Positions 43,621 through 52,194 of a DNA stretch of 64,000 nucleotides are shown here, in pieces. A program made the position numbers and the translations under genes. Below the pieces are notes generated by a model. The model saw only the letters and a list, made by a program, of their open reading frames with translations, was not told the DNA's origin and did not search any database. How positions within the stretch are numbered: position 1 is the first letter of the stretch; every line of letters begins with the position of its first letter. This DNA comes from Prevotella sp. (GTDB lineage Bacteria; Bacteroidota; Bacteroidia; Bacteroidales; Bacteroidaceae), in contig JAFQQY010000003.1 in the NCBI GenBank assembly GCA_017410365.1, forward strand, positions 1 to 64,000. The letters run 5' to 3'.

Positions 43621-44334
43621 ATGAAGAAAGTTTTAGCGATTGCGGTTTGCGCAGTGACGATGCTTAGCGGATGCGGCACTTATGCCGGTCAGGGCGCACA
43701 TACAGGTGCAGGGTTCGGTTCTATACTTGGTTCTGCAATAGGCGGTATATCAGGTGGCCCACGAGGAAGTAATATCGGTACTATAGTAGGAATGGCAGGC
43801 GGTGCTGTCGTTGGTGCAGCCGTAGGTTCTGCTGCCGACAAAGCACAGCAGAAAAAGTATGAGGAGTATCAGCAGCAACGTCAATACGGAAATGTTACAA
43901 GAGGAATGGATGACAGTGGCTTTGACCCTAATCATGGCGGCGACGACCGCATTGTATTTGACGATGCTCCAGTTGCGGACTATTCTGATATAGAAATACG
44001 TAATACAGTGTTTACAGATGCAGATACAGATGGCATGATTATGGCAGGAGAAGAGTGTAGCGTATCGTTTGAGATAATGAACAACTCGTCGCAACCATTG
44101 TACGATATAACACCAATGGTGACCGAGACAACAGGCAACAAGCGCATTCTGATTTCACCAAGTGTGAGAGTAGAGAAGATTATGCCCAGAAGAGGAATCA
44201 GATATACGGCAACCGTGATGGGAGGACGTAAGCTAAAAGACGGTTCTGTGGTGATTAAGCTTGGGGTGGCGCAAGGCAATAGCGTATTGACGCAGCCTGT
44301 AAAGGAAATGAAAATAAAAACGAGAAGGAATTGA
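43621..44334 (+). CDS. Glycine-zipper outer-membrane lipoprotein
   Basis: 237 residues. A lipoprotein signal with lipobox MLSGC (Cys near 19) is followed by a glycine zipper (about 25-75, GFGSILGSAIGGISGG and VGMAGGAVVGAAVGSAADKA) that forms tightly packed membrane helices. The C-terminal part (about 115-237) is a beta-rich domain, with ITPMVTETTGNKRILISPSV. SlyB/YMGG-type proteins of this architecture stabilise the envelope; the specific role is unknown. Single gene with its own promoter and terminator. Confidence 0.82.
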   Translation: MKKVLAIAVCAVTMLSGCGTYAGQGAHTGAGFGSILGSAIGGISGGPRGSNIGTIVGMAGGAVVGAAVGSAADKAQQKKYEEYQQQRQYGNVTRGMDDSGFDPNHGGDDRIVFDDAPVADYSDIEIRNTVFTDADTDGMIMAGEECSVSFEIMNNSSQPLYDITPMVTETTGNKRILISPSVRVEKIMPRRGIRYTATVMGGRKLKDGSVVIKLGVAQGNSVLTQPVKEMKIKTRRN

Positions 44335-44350
44335 TACCTTCTCGTTTTTT
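44317..44350. terminator. Intrinsic terminator after the lipoprotein gene
   Basis: AAAACGAGAAGG (44317-44328) pairs with CCTTCTCGTTTT (44337-44348); the 8-base loop contains the stop codon, and a run of six T follows. Confidence 0.9.
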
Positions 44351-44374
44351 GGGGTTTATAAGTCTGGTTTCAGG

Positions 44375-44452
44375 TCTAGGATATTCTAGGAAGACCTAGG
44401 ATATTCTAGGAAGTTCTAGGAAGACGTAGGAAGGCCTAGGAAGTTCTAAGCA
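44375..44452 (+). repeat. CCTAGG repeat array D
   Basis: About eight units of 9-11 bases (CTAGGATATT, CTAGGAAGAC, CTAGGAAGTT and similar) between the convergent lipoprotein and RlpA genes. Confidence 0.85.
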
Positions 44453-44475
44453 ACAGCTGTAATAGCTGTTTTGGT

Positions 44476-44964
44476 TTATTCCCTGTCGTTAATTTCTTTG
44501 AACTCCTGCCATTCAGGTTTCATGCTGAACGGGCGTTCAAAGGTTGTTTCAAAGTCGAACTCAGGCAGGTCGATAGTGGTGTCGATGCGAAAAGGAATGA
44601 GGGTAAGGTTCAGTGGTTCAACCTTAACCATAGCCACGCCTTGACTTATTATGCCTAAAGTTCTTGCTGCCTTCCATGACAAATCTATTATTCTGCCGCG
44701 AACAAAAGGTCCGCGGTCGTTGACCCTGACAATGACCACTTTTCCGTTTGCCGGATTGGATACCTTTAGCAACGTGCCGAATTCATAATGGCGATGTGCA
44801 CAGGTCATGCTGTCGTGGTGAAAAAACTCACCGTTTGCAGTTCTTCTGCCAGTGAATTTCTTTGCGTAATAAGAAGCCTTACCCTCTTGCAGAGGCTGGG
44901 CCTCTGCAAGAGTAAGACAAGATAGAAATATGATAGTCAGTATGGACAGACTTTTTATTTTCAC
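44476..44964 (-). CDS. rlpA: RlpA-like septal ring lytic transglycosylase
   Basis: 162 residues. Signal peptide (about 1-22), then a double-psi beta-barrel (about 25-120) with GKASYYAKKFTGRRTANGE, MTCAHRHYEFGTLLKVSN and VRVNDRGPFVRGRIIDLS, the hallmark of RlpA. Some RlpA proteins cleave denuded peptidoglycan glycan strands; the catalytic-type Asp (VNDRGPF) and His (TCAHR) are present. No SPOR domain, so recruitment to septal glycans would need another route. The signal lacks a lipobox, unlike E. coli RlpA. Confidence 0.9.
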   Translation of the reverse strand: MKIKSLSILTIIFLSCLTLAEAQPLQEGKASYYAKKFTGRRTANGEFFHHDSMTCAHRHYEFGTLLKVSNPANGKVVIVRVNDRGPFVRGRIIDLSWKAARTLGIISQGVAMVKVEPLNLTLIPFRIDTTIDLPEFDFETTFERPFSMKPEWQEFKEINDRE

Positions 44965-44977
44965 TTTTTAAATATGT

Positions 44978-46315
44978 TTATACAACACCCTGAGCCATCA
45001 TGGCATTGGCAACCTTCATGAATCCGGCTATATTTGCTCCCTTTACATAGTCAATATAACCATTTGTTTGCTTGCCGTATTTCACGCATTGCTCATGTAT
45101 GTTGTGCATTATCTGGTGCAGTTGCTTGTCGACTTCTTCTGAACTCCAGCTAAGACGGATTGAGTTCTGAGTCATTTCCAAACCAGAAGTAGCCACGCCG
45201 CCTGCATTGACAGCCTTGCCTGGTGCGAACAATTGGCCGGCTTCGATGAACTTCTCTACCGCCTCAGCTGTACATCCCATGTTTGAGACTTCTGCCACGC
45301 ATAGCGGTTTATTTGCAAGCAACATGTCTGCATCTTCGCCGTTCAGTTCGTTCTGTGTGGCGCATGGCAGTGCTATGTCGCACTTCACCTCCCATGGTTT
45401 CTTGCCAGCAATGAACTTTGCTTCAGGGAATTCGTCAGCATATGGCGCGCAGATGTCATTTCCGCTGGCACGCAGTTCAAGCATATACTCAATCTTTTCG
45501 CTATTCAATCCTTCTGGGTCATGGATATATCCGTCAGGTCCGCTGATTGTAATGACCTTGGCACCCAGTTCGGTAGCTTTCTTGGCTGCTCCCCATGCCA
45601 CGTTGCCGAATCCGCTTATAGCTACGGTCTTGCCTTTGATGTCAAGTCCGTGGGTGCGCAACATTTCCTCTACGAAATAGAGGGCGCCAAAGCCCGTTGC
45701 CTCAGGTCTGATGCGCGAGCCTCCCCATTCAAGTCCCTTGCCTGTCAGCACGCCGTTCCACTGATGTGTCAGTTTCTTATACATACCGAACAGATAGCCA
45801 ATCTCGCGTGCGCCGACACCGATGTCGCCTGCCGGAATATCTTCGTCAGGTCCGATGTTGCGATAAAGTTCTGTCATGAATGCCTGGCAGAATCTCATCA
45901 CCTCATTGTCTGAGCGTCCGCGGATAGAGAAATCGCTACCACCTTTGCCTCCGCCCATTGGCAGTGTTGTCAGTGCATTCTTGAATGTCTGTTCGAATCC
46001 AAGGAACTTCAGTATCGAGAGATTGACCGACGGGTGGAAACGCAATCCGCCTTTGTACGGTCCGATGGCACTATTAAACTGTACTCTGTAACCGATATTC
46101 ACGTGCACTTCGCCTTTATCATCGGTCCATGGCACACGGAATGTGATTATTCGTTCCGGTTCTACGATGCGTTCAATGAGTTTTGCCTTTTCAAATTCAG
46201 GATGCTCGTTGTAGACATCCTTAATAGATGTAAGCACTTCTCTAACAGCCTGTAGATACTCCAATTCGCCTGGATGCTTCTGTTCCAGTTGTTGCATAAT
46301 CTTCTCGACTTCCAT
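44978..46315 (-). CDS. gdhA: NADP-type glutamate dehydrogenase
   Basis: 445 residues, the usual hexameric class I length. It interconverts 2-oxoglutarate plus ammonia and glutamate in the cytoplasm. Key segments are YKGGLRFHPSVNLSILKFLG, LPMGGGKGGSDFS (substrate Lys), PAGDIGVGAREIGYLFG and the Rossmann part VAISGFGNVAWGAA. The frame stays open to an ATG at 46408, but the start at 46315 (MEVEKIMQQLEQKHPGELEY) matches the family and removes a non-homologous leader of 31 residues. Confidence 0.97.
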   Translation of the reverse strand: MEVEKIMQQLEQKHPGELEYLQAVREVLTSIKDVYNEHPEFEKAKLIERIVEPERIITFRVPWTDDKGEVHVNIGYRVQFNSAIGPYKGGLRFHPSVNLSILKFLGFEQTFKNALTTLPMGGGKGGSDFSIRGRSDNEVMRFCQAFMTELYRNIGPDEDIPAGDIGVGAREIGYLFGMYKKLTHQWNGVLTGKGLEWGGSRIRPEATGFGALYFVEEMLRTHGLDIKGKTVAISGFGNVAWGAAKKATELGAKVITISGPDGYIHDPEGLNSEKIEYMLELRASGNDICAPYADEFPEAKFIAGKKPWEVKCDIALPCATQNELNGEDADMLLANKPLCVAEVSNMGCTAEAVEKFIEAGQLFAPGKAVNAGGVATSGLEMTQNSIRLSWSSEEVDKQLHQIMHNIHEQCVKYGKQTNGYIDYVKGANIAGFMKVANAMMAQGVV

Positions 46316-46448
46316 AGTAAATATTATTAAAAGGTTTGTAATAGTTCTTTGCTTGTCATTATGTAATGACTTACAGCGCAAAAATAGGGATTTTTCTTTA
46401 AATGTCAAAGAAAAATCCCTTAAATTTTGTTTGCTAAGTTACTATATG

Positions 46449-47732
46449 TTAAATCTTGTCCAATGCCTGCTTGATATCGTCGAGAATATCATCAAAATCT
46501 TCAATGCCGACAGACAAACGAATAAGGTCAGGAGCAATGCCTGCCTCTATCAGCTGTTGCTCGCTCAATTGGCGATGAGTGTGGCTTGCAGGGTGGAGCA
46601 CACATGTACGTGAGTCTGCCACGTGGGTAACGATGTTTATCATCTCAAGTGAGTCCATCCATTTTATTGCAGTCTCACGATCGCCCTTGAGACCGAACGC
46701 AATCACTCCGCATGAACCGTTTGGCAAGTACTTCTGTGCCAGCTTGTAACTGCTGTCACCCTCAAGTCCGCTATATCTTACCCATGCCACGCGCTCGTCG
46801 TTGTTCAAGAACTCTGCAATTTTCTGTGCATTGTCGCAATGCTGGCGCATGCGCAGATGCAGTGTCTCAAGTCCGAGATTTAGCAGGAACGAGTTCTGAG
46901 GAGCAGGTATAGAACCGAGGTCGCGCATCAGTTGTGCCACGAGCTTGGTCATGTATGCCATCTTTCCGAACGCCTTGGTGTATGTGAGTCCGTGGTAAGA
47001 ATCATCAGGTGTACACAAACCTGGGAATTTCTCAGCATACTCATCCCAAGGGAAGTTGCCGCTGTCTACTACGCATCCGCCAACCTGTGTGGCATGACCG
47101 TCCATATATTTTGTTGTGGCATGTGTAACGATGTCGGCACCCCACTCAAACGGGCGGCAATTGATAGGTGTCGGGAATGTGTTGTCGATAATCAGCGGCA
47201 CACCGTTTTTGTGTGCTATGCGTGCAAACTTCTCAATGTCGAGCACCTTGCATCCCGGATTTGATATTGTTTCGCCGAAAAGAAGTTTTGTGTTCGGGCG
47301 GAAAGCAGCCTGTATCTCTTCTTCTGATGCATCTTGATTGATATATGTGCATTCTATTCCGAGCTTCTTCATTGTAACTCCGAACAGGTTGTATGTACCA
47401 CCATAAATCTCATTAGATGTAATGAAGTGGTCGCCAGCCTGGCAAATGTTGAACACTGCATAGAAGTTGGCAGCCTGACCGCTCGATGTAAGCATGGCAC
47501 CTACACCGCCTTCAAGTTGTGCAATCTTCTTTGCTACGAAATCGTTGGTTGGATTCTGCAGGCGAGTGTAGAAATAACCCTCTTTCTTCAGGTCGAAAAG
47601 CATAGCCATCTCGTCAGAGTTGTCGTACTTGAATGTTGTGCTCTGAATGATAGGTGGTTCTACTGGTTGTCCGTTTTCTGGCTTCCATCCTCCGCGTATG
47701 CAGAGAGAGCCTAGTTTTAGTTTCTTTTCCAT
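46449..47732 (-). CDS. metY: O-acetylhomoserine sulfhydrylase
   Basis: 427 residues, full length for the Cys/Met metabolism PLP enzymes of the MetY type. It makes homocysteine from O-acetylhomoserine and sulfide in the cytoplasm. Diagnostic parts are LCIRGGWKPENGQPVEPPI, the PLP region HATTKYMDGHATQVGG with the Schiff-base Lys, and the C-terminal HPASHTHRQLSEQQLIEAGI (with SVGIED just after). Independent gene with gdhA next to it on the same strand, 133 bases away. Confidence 0.95.
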   Translation of the reverse strand: MEKKLKLGSLCIRGGWKPENGQPVEPPIIQSTTFKYDNSDEMAMLFDLKKEGYFYTRLQNPTNDFVAKKIAQLEGGVGAMLTSSGQAANFYAVFNICQAGDHFITSNEIYGGTYNLFGVTMKKLGIECTYINQDASEEEIQAAFRPNTKLLFGETISNPGCKVLDIEKFARIAHKNGVPLIIDNTFPTPINCRPFEWGADIVTHATTKYMDGHATQVGGCVVDSGNFPWDEYAEKFPGLCTPDDSYHGLTYTKAFGKMAYMTKLVAQLMRDLGSIPAPQNSFLLNLGLETLHLRMRQHCDNAQKIAEFLNNDERVAWVRYSGLEGDSSYKLAQKYLPNGSCGVIAFGLKGDRETAIKWMDSLEMINIVTHVADSRTCVLHPASHTHRQLSEQQLIEAGIAPDLIRLSVGIEDFDDILDDIKQALDKI

Positions 47733-47904
47733 TTATAATATATATTGTTTGTCAGTTCTATTACGTTAATTGTTGTCGACCCGGCAAAATTACGAAATAA
47801 TCCATTAATAGCAAAGGTTTTTCCGCCATTTTTTGTGTCGGGTTCTAACTTCAACGGTCGTAGAGTGTTTAACTTTTAAACAACCGAAACTTTGGTTTTT
47901 TATT

Positions 47905-47934
47905 TTGTAGTCTTGCGGATTATGATTATTTTTG
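47905..47934 (+). promoter_or_regulatory. Promoter of the free-Met-sulfoxide reductase gene
   Basis: TTG 47905-47907, 19 bases, TATTTTTG 47927-47934; start codon at 47959. Confidence 0.65.
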
Positions 47935-47958
47935 CAGTAGATATAACACTATTGTTTT

Positions 47959-48444
47959 ATGGCAGAAAATCTTATTATAGCCGATGGCGGCAAGGAAGAG
48001 AAATACAGCATGCTATTCAAGCAGATTGAAGCATTGGTGGCTGGCGAGAGCGACGAGATAGCCAATATGGCAAATGCTGCAGCGATGATACATGCCACAT
48101 TTGGTTTCTGGTGGACAGGTTTCTATCGGGTAAACGGCAACCAGTTGGTGCTCGGTCCGTTTCAAGGTCCGCTTGCATGCAGCAGAATAGGCTATGGCAA
48201 AGGCGTTTGCGGAACTGCATGGAAAGAACAGACCACTCAGGTGGTGGCAGACGTAGAACTCTTTCCTGGCCATATAGCATGCAGCAGTCTTTCTCGCAGC
48301 GAGATAGTGGTGCCTGTATGGCGTGGCGACAAGGTTGTTGCCGTATTGGATATTGATAGTGAACATCTGGCAACCTTCGATGATATCGACCGTACGTGGC
48401 TTGAGAAGATTGTTGGTCTGCTGTACACTGCTAATATGGGATAA
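47959..48444 (+). CDS. Free methionine-(R)-sulfoxide reductase (GAF domain)
   Basis: 161 residues, one GAF domain. The three cysteines that carry out catalysis in E. coli fRMsr (YebR) are conserved in context: PLACSRI, GKGVCGTAW and GHIACSS, followed by SRSEIVVPVW. The enzyme reduces free methionine-R-sulfoxide with thioredoxin. The 5' part FGFWWTGFYRV is typical of the family. It follows metY in divergent orientation, so both neighbours concern methionine. Confidence 0.92.
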   Translation: MAENLIIADGGKEEKYSMLFKQIEALVAGESDEIANMANAAAMIHATFGFWWTGFYRVNGNQLVLGPFQGPLACSRIGYGKGVCGTAWKEQTTQVVADVELFPGHIACSSLSRSEIVVPVWRGDKVVAVLDIDSEHLATFDDIDRTWLEKIVGLLYTANMG

Positions 48445-48482
48445 TTGTAGGTGTAGAACTATTTATTTCAAAAAAATATATT

Positions 48483-48490
48483 TACCTTTG
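48483..48490 (+). promoter_or_regulatory. -7 element for the receiver/ATP-grasp gene
   Basis: TACCTTTG with only 4 bases before the ATG at 48495, so the mRNA should be leaderless or nearly so. Confidence 0.65.
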
Positions 48491-48494
48491 TGGC

Positions 48495-51400
48495 ATGAAT
48501 ACCAAGATACCGCACGAGTGGAATGAGTTTTATCTGAAAGACGTGTCGTTCATCAACCTGATGACGCGCCGTATATTCAATGTCCTGATTATCGCCAACC
48601 CCTATGATGCTTTTATGCTTGAAGACGACGGGCGTGTTGACGAGAAAATCTTTGAGGAGTACATGGAACTGGGTATGCGCTACCCGCCTACGTTCACCCA
48701 GGTGAGTACAATCGAAGAGGCTAATGAAGCTATGAAGAACATGGCTTTTGACCTTGTGATATGTATGCCGGGAACCGCCGATAATGACGCTTTCAGTGTG
48801 GCAAGAGCCGTTAAGGCAGAGGCACCTGACGTGCCGTGCGTGGTGCTTACCCCTTTCTCTCATGGCATCACCCGCCGCATGCAGGACGAAGACCTCTCCA
48901 TCTTCGACTATGTATTCTGTTGGCTTGGCAATACCAATCTTATCCTCTCTATCATCAAGTTGATAGAGGACAAGATGAACATCGACCACGACATTCGTGA
49001 GGCTGGCGTGCAGATGATTCTGCTCGTGGAAGACAGTATCAGATTCTATTCTTCGATATTGCCCAACCTTTATAATTATATCTTGCAGCAGAGTCAGCGA
49101 TTCTCCAAGGAAGCGCTCAACTCGCATGCCGCAGCACAGCGCAAGCGCGGTCGTCCGAAGGTGGTGCTGGCGCGTAACTATGAAGAGGCGATGGCGCTCT
49201 ATGAGAAGTATCATGACAATACGCTCGGAGTAATAAGTGATGCCCGCTATCCGATGACGCAGTCGCTGTCGAACGGTAAGCCTCTCGGACAGCCCGGTGG
49301 TGCAGGCAGTGACCCTGAAGCAGGATTGAAACTGCTCCGTGAAATACGTCGCCGTAACGAGTATGTTCCGCTGATTCTGCAAAGTGCAGAGTCGGACAAC
49401 CGCTTGAAGGCGGAGGAAGAAGATTTCTTGTTTGTTGACAAGAACTCGAAGACGATGAACATCGACCTCCGACTGCTCATTGAAGAGCACATGGGATTCG
49501 GTGACTTCATCTTCCGTGACCCGGAGACGCGCAAGGAGATAGCTCGTGTCAGTTCGCTGAAAGAACTGCAAGACAATATCTTCAAGATACCAAATGACTC
49601 GATGCTCTATCATATCAGTCGCAACCACATGAGCCGTTGGCTCTGTGCCAGAGCAATCTTCCCCGTGTCGGCTTTCCTCAAGCATGTCACATGGCACAAG
49701 CTGCAGGACGTGGATGCTCACCGAAAGATTATCTTCGAGGCCATTGTGCAGTATCGAAAGATGAAGAATATCGGAGTTGTGGCAGAGTTCGACCGTGACA
49801 AGTTCGACTCCTACAGCCATTTCGCCCGCATAGGCGAGGGGTCGTTGGGAGGCAAGGGCAGAGGTTTGGCATTTCTCGACAACATAATAAAGCGACATCC
49901 GGAGCTAAACCAGTTCGATAATGCTGTGGTTACCATTCCGAGAACCGTTGTGCTCTGCACCGACTTCTTCGATGAGTTCATGGAGAAAAACAAACTTTAC
50001 GACATTGCGCTGAGCGATGCAGACGACAGCGTGATACTGGAACACTTTCTCCGTGCACAGTTGCCCGATTCGCTTATTGCCGACTTCTTCACTTTCTTCG
50101 AGGCGGTCAAGTCGCCAATAGCCGTGCGCTCGTCGTCGTTGCTCGAAGACTCACACTATCAGCCGTTTGCCGGAATCTACTCTACTTATATGATTCCTTA
50201 TCTTGACGACAAGTACGACATGCTGCGCATGTTGGCCTGTGCCATCAAGGGCGTCTATGCATCGGTGTTCTATCGTGACTCTAAGGCATATATGACGGCC
50301 ACGAGTAACGTAATCGACCAAGAGAAAATGGCGGTGATACTGCAAGAGGTGGTGGGCAATCGCTATGACGACCGTTTCTATCCTACGTTCAGTGGCGTGC
50401 TGCGCTCTCTGAACTATTATCCAATAGGCGAGGAGAAGGCTGAGGAAGGTATTGCCAATTTGGCGTTAGGACTGGGCAAGTATATCGTCGATGGCGGTCA
50501 GACACTGCGTGTAAGTCCGCACCATCCCAACCAAGTGCTGCAGATGAGCGAGATGGAGATGGCGTTGCGCGACACTCAAACCCGCTTCTATGCTCTCGAC
50601 CTCAGTCATGTGGGCTACGACTTTAAGGTTGATGATGGTTTCAACATACAGAAACTGCGTGTGAAGGAAGCCGACAAGGACGGTTCGCTGAAATACATAG
50701 CATCAACCTTCGACCCATACGACCAGATAATCCGCGATGGCATCTATGAAGGCGGCAGAAAGGTTATCAGTTTCTGCGGTGTGCTTCAGCATGGGGTGTT
50801 CCCATTGCCAGAACTGTTGCAGATGGCACAGAAGTTCGGTGCCGATGATATGCGTCGCCCTGTAGAGATTGAGTTCGCTTGTAATATGGATTCAACTCCT
50901 GTAGCTTCGGGTGAGGGAAGGGGAGAGCCTGGCACACAAAATCAACCAACCGGCACCCTCTACCTTTTGCAGATACGTCCTATTGTTGACAGCAAGCAGG
51001 TGCTAGACGAAGACCTTGATGCCATTAGCGATGAGCATTGTCTGTTGCGTTCGGACAATTCGTTGGGTCACGGCATCAGCGAGGAGGTTGTCGATGTGGT
51101 GTATGTCAAGGCTGGCAAGGATTTCTCGGCAGCCAACAATCCCGCCATTGCCGACGACATTGAGCGCATCAACCGCCGTTTCCTCGATGAAAACAAGCAT
51201 TATGTGCTTGTTGGACCGGGCCGTTGGGGGTCAAGCGACCATTGGTTGGGCATACCTGTAAAGTGGCCGCACATCAGTGCTGCGCGTGTCATCGTTGAGG
51301 CTGGTCTGGAAAATTATCGTGTTGATCCGAGTCAGGGTACTCACTTCTTCCAGAACCTCACTTCGTTCGGCGTGGGCTATTTCACAATCAATGCTTATAT

Positions 51401-51569
51401 CAACGACGGCCTTTATCGCCAGGACCTGCTAGATAGCATGCCGGCAATCAACGAAACGCAATATGTGCGTCACGTCCGCTTTGAAAAACCTCTGAAGATA
51501 ATGATGGATGGCAAGAAGCAGAAGGGTGTGGTAATGCTGCCCGAAGATTTTGAAATAGTGGGAGATTGA
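48495..51569 (+). CDS. PEP-synthase-like ATP-grasp protein with two receiver-like domains
   Basis: 1024 residues. Residues about 27-150 and 165-350 look like two receiver folds: the first is degenerate (FDLVICMPG), the second keeps VEDS and an Asp (GVISDARYP). From about 435 to 960 runs a pyruvate-phosphate-dikinase/PEP-synthase N-terminal ATP-grasp domain (GEGSLGGKGRGLAFLDNII, SPIAVRSSSLLEDSHYQPFA, VILQEVVGNRYDDRFYP). The phosphohistidine swivel domain and the PEP-binding barrel of true PEP synthases are not seen. A 17-residue insertion at about 803-820 (SGEGRGEPGTQNQ) comes from a REP-like DNA repeat. The reaction is unknown. A small gene follows after 10 bases. Confidence 0.82.
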   Translation: MNTKIPHEWNEFYLKDVSFINLMTRRIFNVLIIANPYDAFMLEDDGRVDEKIFEEYMELGMRYPPTFTQVSTIEEANEAMKNMAFDLVICMPGTADNDAFSVARAVKAEAPDVPCVVLTPFSHGITRRMQDEDLSIFDYVFCWLGNTNLILSIIKLIEDKMNIDHDIREAGVQMILLVEDSIRFYSSILPNLYNYILQQSQRFSKEALNSHAAAQRKRGRPKVVLARNYEEAMALYEKYHDNTLGVISDARYPMTQSLSNGKPLGQPGGAGSDPEAGLKLLREIRRRNEYVPLILQSAESDNRLKAEEEDFLFVDKNSKTMNIDLRLLIEEHMGFGDFIFRDPETRKEIARVSSLKELQDNIFKIPNDSMLYHISRNHMSRWLCARAIFPVSAFLKHVTWHKLQDVDAHRKIIFEAIVQYRKMKNIGVVAEFDRDKFDSYSHFARIGEGSLGGKGRGLAFLDNIIKRHPELNQFDNAVVTIPRTVVLCTDFFDEFMEKNKLYDIALSDADDSVILEHFLRAQLPDSLIADFFTFFEAVKSPIAVRSSSLLEDSHYQPFAGIYSTYMIPYLDDKYDMLRMLACAIKGVYASVFYRDSKAYMTATSNVIDQEKMAVILQEVVGNRYDDRFYPTFSGVLRSLNYYPIGEEKAEEGIANLALGLGKYIVDGGQTLRVSPHHPNQVLQMSEMEMALRDTQTRFYALDLSHVGYDFKVDDGFNIQKLRVKEADKDGSLKYIASTFDPYDQIIRDGIYEGGRKVISFCGVLQHGVFPLPELLQMAQKFGADDMRRPVEIEFACNMDSTPVASGEGRGEPGTQNQPTGTLYLLQIRPIVDSKQVLDEDLDAISDEHCLLRSDNSLGHGISEEVVDVVYVKAGKDFSAANNPAIADDIERINRRFLDENKHYVLVGPGRWGSSDHWLGIPVKWPHISAARVIVEAGLENYRVDPSQGTHFFQNLTSFGVGYFTINAYINDGLYRQDLLDSMPAINETQYVRHVRFEKPLKIMMDGKKQKGVVMLPEDFEIVGD

Positions 51570-51579
51570 TCGATGAATA

Positions 51580-52026
51580 ATGGAAGAGGTTAGGATTTAT
51601 CGCTCTGTCTTGAGGAAAGAGTTCTTTGGTGGACTTTTCTGTATGGCATTTTCCATTTATATTGTCATTTGTCTCGCTCATGGTGATGGTAGGTTGCTGC
51701 CGCTTTTGCTGATATGTGGCCCTGTAAACTTATGGATGTTGTACGAAGTTTTTAGCGAAAGGTTTAAGCATCCATACATAACCATCTCAAACGATCGTGT
51801 AATCGTAAACGGCAAACAAGGAAAATACGAAATTGCTTTTGCCGAGGTCAGATCGTTTGAAATCGAGAAGCTGAGGATATGGGGATATAAATATAATTCA
51901 AGCAACATAACTGTTCGCTTGGTTAATGGTCGTGGTTTCGTCAAGGTAATTGATGCTTACAACCTGACAATGCCGCCAAAGCAGCTCTGCGATTTGTTGA
52001 ATGAAAGATTGTCAATGACATCATGA
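51580..52026 (+). CDS. Membrane protein with PH-like domain, function unknown
   Basis: 148 residues. Two membrane helices (about 17-32 and 38-52) are followed by a beta-rich part (about 65-140: YITISNDRVIVNGKQGKYEI, FAEVRSFEIEKLRI) resembling small bacterial PH-like proteins. I do not recognise a specific family. It starts 10 bases after the receiver/ATP-grasp gene and is probably cotranscribed with it. Confidence 0.65.
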   Translation: MEEVRIYRSVLRKEFFGGLFCMAFSIYIVICLAHGDGRLLPLLLICGPVNLWMLYEVFSERFKHPYITISNDRVIVNGKQGKYEIAFAEVRSFEIEKLRIWGYKYNSSNITVRLVNGRGFVKVIDAYNLTMPPKQLCDLLNERLSMTS

Positions 52027-52028
52027 GC

Positions 52029-52115
52029 TGGTATATAGGCAATATACCATCAGTATATGCAGCATATCCTAAAAGGATACGGGCAGTATAACAAAAGTAT
52101 ATAGGCAATATACCA
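52029..52115 (+). repeat. Palindromic GTATATAGGCAATATACCA repeats
   Basis: Two identical 19-base copies (52031-52049 and 52097-52115). Each can pair GTATAT with ATATAC around AGGCA, or nearly so, and TATCC-TAAA-AGGATA between them forms a third hairpin. Confidence 0.8.
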
Positions 52116-52194
52116 AATCTGATGACTATGACATTTTTTACTTCATTAATATGGTTGTTGGGAAAAGACGAGGGAAATGTCTATATAATAACCT

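Noticed and set aside
48468..49898. A 476-codon open frame on the minus strand, opposite the receiver/ATP-grasp gene
   Set aside because: Antisense shadow of a real gene; no recognisable motif and unlikely composition. The same applies to the 380-codon frame at 33709-34851 opposite the pectinase gene.
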